From Tenebrio molitor (taxonomy: Eukaryota > Arthropoda > Insecta > Coleoptera > Tenebrionidae), in assembly GCF_963966145.1 (NCBI RefSeq), contig NC_091054.1:12152001-12216000 (forward strand): DNA of 64,000 bases, in the 5' to 3' direction. Both the position numbers and the translations under genes were made by a program. A model generated the notes under the pieces. It searched no databases. It saw nothing but the letters and a program-made list of their open reading frames with translations, and was not told the origin of the DNA. Positions within the stretch are counted from its first letter, which is position 1. Every line of letters begins with the position of its first letter. Positions 48,903 to 59,859 of this stretch are shown here, one piece after another.

Positions 48903-50626
48903 AGGAATAAGCTAAAGGCTGGTACGGAACATTGAGGAGATATACGCAAGAACCAAAAATAACGTGAAGGTGGGAGAGAAAGAAGGTGAATGATGTGAAA
49001 CGACAAAGGGGCTGCCCGCTTAGCCCCCTGCTATTTATGATATATGTGGCAGATATGGATGAAATGTTAAGAAAAGCACAAGCGGGAGGGAGTGTGATAG
49101 GTAGAGAGTGGCAAAGAGTGAAACAGAAATGAAAGAAATGATGATGCTTTCCCAGCATGTGAGGAAGAAAAAGCTGGAAGTGACTGGTGAGAAGATGAAA
49201 ATGATGGTGTTCAGTAAGAGAAAGAGGAAGAGTGAAGAGAGTGAGTGGAAGTGGGAAGGAAAGAAAATAGAACAAGTAAACCAGTTCAAATACTTGGGTT
49301 ATCCATTCAGTGAAAGAGCCACCGAGAAGGCAGATATCAAACAGATAGTGAGGAAAGCAAATAAAGTAGTGGGATATGTTTGGGGAATAGGGGAGAGAAA
49401 GTAGGGAGGTGATTTCAGGAGGAGAATGATGATGTTTGAGAGGATGATATTGATGTACGGGGCAGAGATCTGGGGATGGAAGGAACAAGAAGAGGTAGAA
49501 AAAGTGGTAGAAAAATATTTGAGAGGAATGGTAGGAGTGGACAGAGAAGCGCCCGGTTATTTAGTGAGAGAAGAGTGTAAGAGGAATAGGCTGAGAGTGA
49601 AAGCGGGAAAATTTGAAGACAAAATGGATGGAAGGGAAGAGTGCAGAATACTGACGGAATGCTGGAGAGAAAAGAAAAAGAAGGCGGAGAAGAAGGAAAG
49701 AGAGAAGTACTACCAGAGGGACAGAAGAGGTGGAAAGATTGAGAGCAAAAAGAAGAAGGACGAATGTAGAGTTGAGTGAAAGGAAGTATGAGAGGTGTAT
49801 GACAGAGGAAATTCTGGAGTACTTGGGGAGAGAGAGTGCAAAAGAAAGAAAAATGATGGCGAGATTTAGATGTGGGAACGAGGAGATAGAAAAGAGGTAT
49901 TGGATGGAAGAAGAGGAAGGAAAGTGCAGAATGTGCTATGAGGAGAGAAGGACAATTGAGCACATGTGGAATGGATGTAGCGAAATGAGAGAGAGAGGAA
50001 GAGAAAGGAACGGGGAGAAATACAGAGTGAAGACGGAAGGGAGATAAAATGGTTGAAAGAGATATGGAAGAGGCGGGAAAAGGTAGAAAAAGAAAGGGGT
50101 GGGGGATAGGGAAAAAAATAATTTTTGGAATTGTTATTTTTCTGTTTGTAATCAGGAATCCAAAAGCCCGGAGGGCAAATAAAGCATTATAATGACCTAA
50201 TTTTCGTATAAAATTTGAAATGAAGTGATGTAAAAATAAACATGTCAGATTATTTACTAACATGCATCAAGAATCCAAATCAATAAAGTTATTTTGTGGC
50301 AATTTTACAACTTATCATTTTAAAAGATTGAGATTTAGGTCATTACATTAAAAAAATATAAATTTTAAATTCAGTGTTGAACGTTGAAACAACGAATCGT
50401 ACAACAAATTGAACTTTGTATTTCTTTCTTTTTTAATGTCTTTGTCCACGCCGCCAACTAAATTTCAAACTTATACGGAACTTTTAAATTTGTTCTTTAC
50501 GACTCTACGACGAAAATTATACTAAAGTCGAATGCTCGGTTTAATCAACCAAATCAAGCATAATATCCTAAGATATACATTACAACAATTTTAAATTAAA
50601 AGTAAGTACCTACTTATAAGAGTATA

Positions 50627-51094
50627 CAGGCTGTTTGAAAATTGCTAGTACAAAAAAAACCTGGTAATTGGTGATGGTGAGTTGAAGTCATCGGCAAAAG
50701 AAAATTCTAATAAAAATCCTCTAGTTTTCGAGATAAAAATTACTAAAAATTGGGTTAAAATTGTTAGTGCACCACTGAGTTAAGGTATTTTAAAAAGACA
50801 CTTCACGTTGTTAAGCAATAACGAAATAAAAAATTTGATGTTCTTAAACTGTCAATCTGTGGTTGCCAAGATCTTGCAAAAAAATATAAATTTTTCATAT
50901 TGTTGTATAGTCCTTCATTATCACGCTTGGTTACCAAGATTTAAAAAATATTGCCCCGCCTGAGGCGTAGAATATGCAGGAATAGGGTTACTTTATCCCT
51001 TTTGTTTTAAAAAATTAAAAATTGGTTTCTTGGATTTCTTAGGGCTTCCAGATGCCACAGTTTTTTTTTGTACTAGCAATTTTCAAACACCCTG
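50627..51094. mobile_element. MITE, TA-flanked, ends CAGG(C/G)TGTTTGAAAATTG
   Basis: The left end CAGGCTGTTTGAAAATTGCT (50627) matches the reverse complement of the right end (51094) for about 38 bp, through GCTAGTAC and an A-run. TA flanks both ends (50625-50626 and 51095-51096). About 468 bp with no coding capacity. Consistent with a non-autonomous Tc1/mariner-class element. Confidence 0.8.
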
Positions 51095-51322
51095 TATGTA
51101 TATGATTTAAAAAATAAGTAAACCCTACTACAAATGAGATACATACCTTTTTTTCTCCATCCACAGTAATCCAAAAAATTTACCCGCTCAATATATTCAG
51201 ATTGGTTACAATTTCGTTAATGTCAAAGTGCCGTGTGTGTCGCATTTTACAATTTATTGTTTCAACTGAAGAAAAAATTCAAAATTCAAACAAGAATTAT
51301 TTTAATCTGCTAAGCTCGTATA

Positions 51323-52510
51323 ATATTAGCGTTCAAATGAAATCCTGGGCTGAGAAGGCGTCGGAAATCATCAATTGTTTTGCTTTTTTAAAGTGTACAT
51401 TGACAGTTGTAATTAGAGCATGTTGACAGCTAACCTAAAATTTATAAACAAAAGATCTTTCTGTTTTTCTTTCTTTGCAATGTTTTACATTAAAAATAAA
51501 ATATCTATTATCTATTCACTTTGATTGTGACCACAACGAAAAACATAGTAGGCGCTGTTTAGCTGTGTGCTGCATACGTTTTACACTAAATATTTATGTG
51601 GTGTGTACATGATGTGAAAATGTCAGAATTGTCAAAACTTGACCATGGTAGTAAAGCAATGATTTTAATGTATTTATCAATATTAATAACGGAAATCAAT
51701 ATTTGAAGTAGGAGAAACTAAAAACGTCTGTCTGATTCTGTGATCACGTCTGTTGAAAAGTGGAGTTATATCCAGGTACAGATTATTTAACGTAAAAACT
51801 TCGAAATCACCTTATGCAATTCTCGATATTAATGAAGAACGAAGGAAATGGTAATTTGGCAGTAAGACAAACGCGAAAAATGCCTGGTATAAAGGTAATC
51901 AGAACTTTCAATTAGCATTGATTAATACAAATATTTTCAGATAAAAACTAATCAGACAGAAAGTTGAAAAAAATGATTTACAGGGGATGAAAAGGCAGAA
52001 GGTATCAAACTACAACACTTACTAGCCAAAATGTACAACAAAAAAGCACAAATAGAGTTAACTTTATTGGTGATGTTTGTTTTTGTGAGTTGTTTTCCCG
52101 TTGGCTTCAATAAATGTCTCGAAACAAGTCAATATTAACCGTTTGGTCCCAACTTTGAGAAGACGACGTGGCATTTTCTTTTTGAATTCTAAAATTTTGT
52201 ACCAAAACTCAATTTTATAGATATGCGCACAGTGTACGTCGAAAAACGTTTGCGCAAGTCGTTCTCCGTTCTGTCTTCTGTGAGCGTGACGTTTCTGTCA
52301 AAATGGCGCCTCCGAGAGTTGCCAACTGCGACTGGATTTAGTGTTATCTAAAATTCCCTATCAATAACCTAGCAACTGAAAAGTTACTACGGAGTGGTCA
52401 CAATCAAAATGAATAGATTATAACTATTCGTATTCTCGAAGCAAATATGTAAGGACACCCTTTGCTGGAAACAAACATTCAAACTTTACGCTGTTTCAAA
52501 TGTGTGCGCT
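51323..52510. mobile_element. Older MITE copy ('GCGTTCAAATG' family) split by a younger element
   Basis: 51323-51505 matches the reverse complement of the copy at 46808-47176, starting GCGTTCAAATGAAATCC and running through GTTGACAGCTAACC and TTTACATTAAAAATA. The match resumes at about 52422 with TATTCTCGAAGCAAATATG and CAAACTTTACGCTGTT. The 911-bp element at 51511-52417 interrupts it. The distal terminal repeat is mostly lost. Confidence 0.75.
51511..52417. mobile_element. ~910-bp TIR element, copy 2
   Basis: Near-identical (a few percent different by eye) to 18371-19281, in the same orientation. The terminal inverted repeats are about 24 bp: TCTATTCACTTTGATTGTGA on the left, mirrored by TCACAATCAAAATGAATAGA on the right. 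It has no transposase-like ORF, so it is non-autonomous. It sits in an older MITE, whose other copies supply the empty-site sequence. The high identity of the two copies suggests recent activity. Confidence 0.8.
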
Positions 52511-53494
52511 AAAAAACACGAAGCACGATTCATTCGGCAACTTTAATGACAATATTTCTGTTAGTAAAAATTCAAAGTGTCAAGCAATACTTATTTATGT
52601 AACTAGTTAGGAAATGTCTCGTTTTGGATAACGTATAGGATATATGCAGAATGAGCGAAACGAGCCTCCACAAAATCAGACAAGGTACACAAAATAGCTA
52701 AGGTGTTTCATAGAAGATTTTTCTTTAAATAACTCCGGATATATTGAAGCCTTGATGAGATTAACTGTACTGACAACTTCCATTATTCTTAGTTTTTATA
52801 TATGTTGTATACCCTATGCCACTCCTAGATAAATGAGCTGTTCAGAGACCAGAGCACCGTCAGAGAGGCACTAACGAACAAAAAAATACTTCACACCCAA
52901 ACACATTACCTCTCCTCCTTTCATAGTCGGAGAAAAATCAACGTACTTTCTTTATATTCCTCGCATGATATATTTGATAAAAATATTAATACAGATGACT
53001 TATACCCACAGTAGAATGTGATATTATTTGCTCCTCTGAAAGCCACTTTTATTTCATTCTAAAAATATAGTACTTATCCGTTCGTTGATATTGATTTCTT
53101 AAAGACAATATTTTTACAAATACGACAGTGTGTCACCATTTTATTGTTCGTGGCGTAGAAGACGTTGACTAACAATTGAAAAACCATTTACCAAGGAGTG
53201 ACCGTTTACGGACATTAGAGCAGAATAACTTGTGAAATTTAGTTGATGCTAAGATTTTAAAGTTGAAAAAGATTCTTGTAAAACTGCATAGTTCTAAATT
53301 TTAACTAAGTATACAATGTAATCAAAAAGCGGAATTCTATGCAAATAAACGTGCAATGCATGGGCGTAGACAATTTGTGCTCTCAAACGATACTTTATAA
53401 ATAATAAATCAGGCCTCATGAATTTTAGACGTTGGAATTATAATTGTGCATTTTATTATTATTATCAGATAGTAAGAATAGGTCATTTACCACC
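52511..53494. other. Intergenic, nothing recognised
   Basis: No gene or repeat seen. 46035-46807, 47177-47739 and 53591-54350 are also blank apart from the features listed. Confidence 0.5.
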
Positions 53495-53590
53495 TTTATT
53501 GCCGAACGTGACGCCACTCGTAAGCGGATTTTTCACAGAAATGTCAAAGAAACGTTAACGATGTGCTGTTGTTAACCTAGAAAACAACTT
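53495..53590. repeat. Dispersed repeat (~95 bp), copy 2
   Basis: Direct copy of 37550-37645 (ATTGCCGAACGTGACGCCAC, GTGCTGTTGTTAACCTA). It lies about 760 bp upstream of the protease TATA box. Confidence 0.7.
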
Positions 53591-54350
53591 TTCGATTTCG
53601 GCAAAGTTCACAGACGTTTAGTGTAATTGTAAGCAACAATTATCCTAGAAGAAGTAGTAATTGAAGATAAAACATTAATAATTCTTAATGATTAATTAAT
53701 AACAGATTTTTCCAGTGGCAAGTAACCAATAAAACGACTGTGCGTGGCAAGTATAATTATGGGTATGACTCAAACAAAGACTAACGTTTCCATAAAACAA
53801 AGATGAAGTAGCACTCTTGATTTGTTTTCTTTCTGATCGCTCGATACATTAACAATTATTAACATTCAGGAAACTGAATACATGTTACGCATGAATACAA
53901 ACAGAACTGCAACTCACTCAAAACACTTATTAATAGTCGTTCTTACAGCGGAACAAGCAAAAATTACATCTACTTACAGATATATTTTAAAAAAATAATA
54001 AATTTCTCCAAAATACGTTTTTTTGGTCTTTACAATTTCTTCACTACTTTTTGGCGTATTATTCTTTGAACGGATGATTGCTTTGATACTTTTGTCTATT
54101 ACTTTTTGCACACCGCAACGTGTCGACATTCCGCACTATTTCAAAAAATAATTATTAAACTTTTATGACATTCAAATGGTTTTTTTTTCTTTGTTGGATT
54201 TGTTAACTTAAGTCGAATGCTGAGCAGTACGTCTGGATTAAATAAGCGATTCGATTACTTAATACTTTCTCTCAGCCAGTCTACAAACCTAGTGCGAACA
54301 GCAGTCAACAACCATGCAGGAAGAATGAAAACCTTATCATCCGCAACAAG

Positions 54351-54383
54351 TATAAAAGAAATTCCTCGAGTCTGTTCTCTTCA
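54351..54383 (+). promoter_or_regulatory. TATA box and probable cap site of the protease gene
   Basis: TATAAAAGAA starts at 54351, and an initiator-like TTCAAA lies about 30 bp downstream (A at 54383). That spacing is what a TATA promoter needs. It implies a leader of about 11 nt before the ATG at 54394, and only about 2 nt before the ATG at 54385. Very short leaders are known in insect digestive-enzyme genes. The cap position is inferred. Confidence 0.6.
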
Positions 54384-54393
54384 AATGTTCACA

Positions 54394-57300
54394 ATGTTCC
54401 AATTGTTGTGTTTCGGTGCAGTAATTTTATCGGCAAACCGTAAGTAACACCCCACCAAGTGTCCACCGCCGCCTCTTAATCCACGCTTCTTCATTTTCAA
54501 AGCCCAATTTCTGTCGTTTAATGAAGCCATGGAGCGAATAATCCACGGCACAGTGGTCGACATTTCAGATTTTCCTTACCAGGTGGCTTTGGTCTCGCAC
54601 AAGAACCACCGGAAGCACATAATATGCGGGGGTGCCCTGGTGAGAGCCACAATCATTTTTACAGCGGCTCATTGTACTCACACCGGAAACGACGAAGAAA
54701 GAGAGAATCTTTCAGTTCTGGTCGGCGCCAATTATCTGAACGACCCCAACGGGCGCTTTCATGAAATCGACAGCGTTACGAAACATCCGGATTTCAGTTA
54801 CCACGATCTCGATAAGGACTTTTCAGTGATTATCCTGAAGGAGCCGGTCGAATTTGACCACAAGGCGCGAAACATCGACATCTCGCAGACGGATCACGAG
54901 GGCGGCACTGTTGCCACTATTTCCGGTTGGGGGCGGACGGAGTTCGGGATTCCCTCCAAATACTTAAGGGCCACGAAGCTCACCGTCGAAAATTGGCACA
55001 AGTGTCAGGATTACTTCCCGGGTATTTTTCATCCGAAGATAACGAGGAATATGATCTGTGTCAGGCCCAGCAGAACTTCAACCTACTTTGTAAGTTGTAA
55101 TTTTTACTTTGTTACTGCGAAAATAACGGTCATCTGACAATTAGATTTTGTACTCGGACAAATTTTCCTTATTTTTTATGAGCGTTTCATGGAGTTCCTC
55201 TTAATCGGGCTCTATGCTTTTAACTAATTCTGCTTAATGACAGGGGAAATGGTTTAGATTTTGAACTATTAATAAAATAATATTAGTCCAAAAGTTGCGC
55301 AGACCATTAGGAATAGATGTAAATGACGCCTACACTTAAAAGCACAAATTTTGTTTCAAACTCAACACTATTTAAACTGATTTATAATCTTGAATTATTT
55401 TTTAACGACCAAATGTAAGTGAAAAAAAGCAAGATTGACTTTATGATTACAAAAGAATCTTCTTATTCTTAAACTGCAGAAGTGGCTGAAACTCCAAAGA
55501 AAGTCAACTGTGTGGAGCGTTATCAAATCTGGACAGCAATTTGAGTAATTTGTGACGACCGACAGCAATGGACTGTCCCAACCGTTCCAACCCACATAAA
55601 AATATTAGTACATTATAAGTCGTTCCGTGAGATCGAAAAAAAAAATTAAAGTAGGCGCTGACTAAACATTTCAGTTGGCAATTCGTTAAGATTTCAATTA
55701 TCTGATGTCAGTCTTAAAAGTTAGGTTAGTAATTTTGAGAATGTTGAAATCTTGATTTTCATAAAGAATTTTGTGTGACCTGTCGGTTGTAAAAGAATTT
55801 CCTCAGCTAGTGCAATGAAACAATGAGATTTAAAACTCCCGCACCTTTATTTAACGTCAACGGTGACCACGGAGCACGCGCACGCCGCTTGTTTATAAAT
55901 CGATCCAAGATCCAACGATCAATCAATATTATCCAGAGAGGTTGTTGTCGGTTGTGGGGCTCTTGTTGTCAAGGGGTAATTTCATGCACAAGAGACACAC
56001 GATAAAGAAAAAAGTGCACATCTTTTTTAAGGGTTAATCTCTGCAATAATTCTTTGTTCACTCTCTTCAATATTTTCAGCTGATCTTTTTGTCGGTCGTC
56101 TACTGCCTTTTTTGCGCAGAACACTACCTGTTTCCAAAAACATGTTTACGCATTTGTAGACTTTCTGGGCAAGTTGTTGGTTAAGTGCCTTGAAAGTCCC
56201 GAAACTTTTGTTGAAATTCCTCAAAAACTCGAGGTGTCCAGTAGGACCAAGCCTTTCTCCATTGCTGAAGAAACACTGGGCAATAAAATTGTGTTGCTCT
56301 GAAGTGAACATATTGTAATAGCAAATTTTAATAGTCAATAATTAATAATGACAATTGCCATTGTAATGACATTTAAATTAAATTTTTACGTGCTGCCAAC
56401 TGAAGTGTATTAATCATGGCCATCTCGATTTTTTTTTATTTTCGAGCGCACGGTACTATAAGTCCTGTATTCTTAACTGTACCTGAAACTCCAAAATAAC
56501 AATTTAAAACTACATCATAATCATCAACTAATAATTGCAATTTCAATGTTTATTATTTTTTATTATCGAAAGAAAACGAACCCCTCCTTAATTATCAAAA
56601 TACTCTGAAATCGATTTCTCTGAACTGGATAAAACAATTAAACTCAATGATTTTCCTATACAACGTTATTGAAAATCTAGTTAAGCACTTCTAGTTAAAT
56701 TTTTCATTTGTACCTGCAGATTGCTTAAGAAGTTAGTTTTTTAAATAATTGATCATGACCTAAATTGGAAACTTAATAATTATTGCGATCGATTCGACTC
56801 AGGTAACTCTCTGCCATTATTCCGGCAGTGAGAATTCAAGATGAATAATAAATTTAGTCATAAAATCGGACGAGGTGAATCACTGTCGTAATACCATATG
56901 TTTCAAAAAATGTATGATCAAAATGGGCGAAAAACAAAGCGTTGAAAACGCGCAGTTTTACATTATTACATTACAGAGTAAGATTTACATAACCTAACTT
57001 TGAATTTGCGAATTACAGTGCTGTATTCTTGATCAAGTATTGGAAACTGTGACTCATTCCTATAGGAACCGTTCTCAAAGACCATTTTTGAACTGTTGTA
57101 ATAGTGAATGCAAACATCATGTTCGAGCCTGTGTGTCTTAAATTATACCTATTAGCTCGAATTGCAGAAAAAATTTGAAGGTAGGTCCTGAAATTACTGG
57201 GCAGCGTTTCGGTGTTATCTTCCAATTTTTTAAAATTACCTCTGAAGAAAAACTTGACCGGGACATCGGAGAACAAAACTGGCAGCTAGTGAATGCGGAA

Positions 57301-59848
57301 AGTTTATAAATATAAAACTGTTTTAAAGAAAATCATGAAACTGGTGTCTGTATTTTTTATAGATAAAGGTTCTAAAATTAAATAATGTATTGACAATAAT
57401 ATGATTATAAGTTGTAATGGTTTTTTTTAATTGAAACTTGTATCTTGTATTTGAGAATGGTGCGTAATAATAATTTATAAAACAAGTGCATAAAGTAGTA
57501 CTTTTTTCACTAATGAGAAGTTTGGCAATCTCATGAATGAAAAAGGATACTGTATGCATGCAATATTTTTTCTACAACTGTCTGCGATTCAGCTAGAGCG
57601 AAATAATGTCACGTACTGTCACTTTTTTAACGCTTTTGCTTGTTTACTATGTATTACCATAAATTCTAAAACTTCTAATTAGAAATTCCATATTACATAT
57701 TCCTTTGGTATTTGTAATTGTAAGAGCCATTAATTACTTGGTAAAACATAACGTCTATTTTTGCTTAAAAGATTTTCTCTGAAATGTTGATTAAAGCTGT
57801 GAAGATAAAATCTGTCCTCTTCTGTAAATAATAAGTGTCCCTAGTTATTTGACCCACGTTCACTCTTGTGTTAAATAATCCAGAAAAAGCTTTCAAAATA
57901 AATTGATAATTACAAAATATATGGGAACAACAGATTGGTCTTGTATTTGATTACGTCAAATCTATTAAATATTTACTTAATTAAAAGGTTCTGATTTAAA
58001 GGTCAAATAAAGCGTGTTAAAATATGTTTAACCAAGTTCGTGGGAGTTTTTATTATTATCGGTTCGTGTATTATTATTGTCACCCCATCACATAAAATAA
58101 CGATAAATAAACATACGTAATCGTCTAAATTATGATTTCATAAAAAATGTATCTGACGTAATTGGCAACGTACTTTATCAGTTGCATTTTTTGTGTACAA
58201 TTTCTTCTAACGTATTCCCAAAACATAAAATCACGAATTTTGGTTCAGTAACAAACACATTAAGGGAAAATTATTCATCTGGAACAGTAAACATTTGGTT
58301 TGCGGTATATTACAATAATTGTCCGCGGTTTTGTCAACTCTTTACTTTGTTTTGTTACATTCAAATTGCTACACTTACAAATATTTTTTTGTAATGACGC
58401 TTGGTTACTCACATTTCTATAATATGTAGAACCAAATGTACTTATAGTAAAATTAAAAAACTTCTAAAATATTTACATATTTTGACTGCAATTGGTTATA
58501 AAATGTCCTCTCTAGGCTATAGTTCCGTCAAATATATAGTTGGCCCGGCGGAACAGTGGAGTAGTCACGAGGTGGTCACGTGATAGTTCGTAGTGCCGGC
58601 GACGTCATGCAAAGGCCGATTTATACTACTTTGGCAAAGTTAAATTTGACTAATTTAAGAATGGATGGAAATTTTGGCTGCGTGCATTGTGCTGCACCAT
58701 ATTTCTTAACGCGCGCCCTTTATCCCCGAAAATCACCTGAAGATCACGCTAGTTTATTACTCCATTGAACCGCCGCGCCGCGCCTACAATACAAAATAAA
58801 TTTAGGTTATGTTTTGAAAATTTTGAACGTTCGGATTTTTTGATGTTTATTTAATAAATTAATGTTTATTATTTTAAAAATTTACATCACTTCACCTTTA
58901 TTTTATAAACAAAAAATGTCTGGCCTGGATTTTTTCTTCATTAAATCTGTATTTTACGTCCAAGACGACATCTTGACAGCAATAGTGTTTATTCAGAAAC
59001 AATTCATTTTATAGAAAATATTCAGAAGAAAATGTTTTGCTTTGAAATATCATATCTAGAAAATTATTGAAACGACAATTACTCTTCTTGCAGCTTTCAA
59101 ATCGAACGTTCCATATATTTCATTCTTTGTGCTTTAGGAAAAACATACGTATAATTTTCGAGGTGTTATATTAAAATCACCGAGAAACCGGAAACCTGTT
59201 TCTCAAACGATAACAGGGAAAGACTTAAAGTCTTCGGGAAATTGATTTTTTTCACGAAAATGTTTTGTTCCATGTTAAAACCCCAGAACCAAGGAAAGGT
59301 GGAAATCTTTTCTTATTTATCCGAAAATACAATATTTAATGAATAGAAAATATTCTCTGTAAATATAGAACATTTTTAAAACTACAATTTACAAAGACTT
59401 TTTCTATTAAAATATTGATGTAAAATCAAATATTTCGACAGTAAGAAAGCTGTCGACGTATTCACTTTTATTTAAATCTTCAGCTACCTGAAAAATGTAT
59501 CAAAACGTTTTCTTTATTACATCTAAAATATAAATATTTACAAACCAATGAATGAAAACAGTGAAAACATATTTTATTTTTCCATAAACAAATAGCAATA
59601 ACCTGTTTCATGGCTTAGAATATAGGTCAATACGTTGTTTATATTTAGAGGAATTTTATGTTCTTGTTCACATTATAAACCTGATGAAACTTTTTTAGGG
59701 TGATTCTGGCGGTCCCTTAGTTGTCAATGGAGAACTCATAGGTCTAGTGTCCTTCGGCAGGAGGGTAAGTGACAAGAAGAAAACAACAGTGTTCACGCGA
59801 GTTAAAAATTTATTAGACTTTGTCGAAGAAGTAGTTCCTGGATTTTAA
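54394..59848 (+). CDS. S1-family (trypsin/chymotrypsin-like) secreted serine protease, three exons
   Basis: Predicted extracellular endopeptidase of 260 residues, probably digestive or haemolymph. Exons are 54394-54439, 54503-55089 and 59699-59848. Both introns are GT-AG and the phases match (phase 1, then phase 0). A hydrophobic signal of about 14 residues is followed by a short propeptide ending MER before the mature start IIHG (residue 28), which fits tryptic activation. The triad is visible: H72 in TAAHC, D121 in DKDFSVI, S214 in GDSGGP. ISGWG (155-159) and the Cys pairs equivalent to 42-58 and 168-182 are present. The Cys normally just before GDSGG (191) and its partner (220) are both absent. 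The residue at primary-specificity position 189 is Ser (S208), which suggests chymotrypsin-like rather than trypsin-like cleavage. An in-frame ATG at 54385 would add three residues; I prefer 54394 because its context (ACAATG) is better and the TATA box implies a cap site near 54381-54383. Length is normal for the family. Exon 3 is assigned by homology and phase, since it lies 4.6 kb away. Confidence 0.88.
54440..54502 (+). other. Intron 1 of the protease gene (63 bp)
   Basis: The donor reads C|GTAAGT at 54440 and the acceptor ends CAAAG at 54502. It splits a Pro codon (C + CC). The size is typical of short insect introns. It separates the signal peptide from the propeptide, a common S1-family exon boundary. 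Confidence 0.8.
55470..55612. repeat. Dispersed repeat, copy 2 (in protease intron 2)
   Basis: Shorter copy of 40800-40987, lacking about 40 bp around the segment AAAAAATTGTCAATACGGCC. It ends beside the mariner-like relic. Confidence 0.7.
55618..56457 (-). mobile_element. Degenerate mariner-like element in protease intron 2
   Basis: The ends are imperfectly inverted. TTCCGTGAGATCGAAAAAAA (left) resembles the reverse complement of the right end (ACCGTGCGCTCGAAAA). An inner pair, TTTCAGTTGGCAATTCG and CTTCAGTTGGCAGCACG, agrees. The minus strand from about 56309 encodes MFTSEQHNFIAQCFF, then FNKSFGTFKALNQQLAQ, FLETGSVLRKKGSRRPTKR and NIEESEQRI. That is the layout of the N-terminal helix-turn-helix (DUF4817-type) of mariner-like transposases. 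It stops at INP (56027) and the DDE domain is missing, so it cannot move by itself. Confidence 0.6.
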
Positions 59849-59852
59849 AATT

Positions 59853-59858
59853 AATAAA
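59853..59858 (+). terminator. Polyadenylation signal of the protease gene
   Basis: AATAAA begins 5 nt after the TAA stop at 59846-59848. It is the only well-placed signal next to the last exon, so the 3' UTR should be very short. Confidence 0.6.
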
Positions 59859-59859
59859 T

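Larger units (their letters stand above)
47740..50190 (+). pseudogene. Dead, 5'-truncated non-LTR retrotransposon (LINE) with reverse transcriptase remains
   Basis: Remains of a LINE polymerase ORF. 47745-47880 encodes GVINGAWRGEGFPVEW and a following YKKGEK motif (RT entry). Near 47935 is QAGFRKGRDTMDTV. After an insertion the frame resumes at about 48740 with ILDHLTKNE, then ALFVDFRAAFDKLD (RT motif A, 48795-48840) and RGCPLSPLLF (about 49008-49040). The expected YADD block is missing: the sequence passes from VIGRE straight into VAKSETEMKE near 49107, so catalysis is lost. An in-frame TAG at 49402-49404 sits where Trp is expected, and a frameshift lies near 49730. The C-terminus has a CCHC finger (C-x2-C-x8-H-x4-C, about 49925-49980). 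The 3' end carries AATAAAGC at about 50179. I do not assign a clade. The coding strand is purine-rich, which creates long meaningless reverse-strand frames. Confidence 0.85.
55090..59698 (+). other. Intron 2 of the protease gene (4609 bp)
   Basis: The donor is TTT|GTAAGT at 55090. The acceptor is a T-run followed by AG at 59697-59698, directly before GGTGATTCTGG. The intron contains a dispersed repeat (55470-55612) and a degenerate mariner-like element (55618-56457). From about 56460 to 59698 it is AT-rich with short open frames (for example 57013-57276 on the minus strand) that I do not recognise. I see no alternative GDSGG exon inside it. Confidence 0.75.

Noticed and set aside
48811..49488. 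225-codon reverse-strand frame, and the 282-codon frame at 49415-50263
   Set aside because: They are antisense to the LINE coding remains. Their Ser/Phe/Leu/Pro-rich content is the complement of a purine-rich coding strand and has no domain signature.
51202..51426. 74-codon + strand frame
   Set aside because: It overlaps the end of the MITE at 51323 and has no recognisable features.
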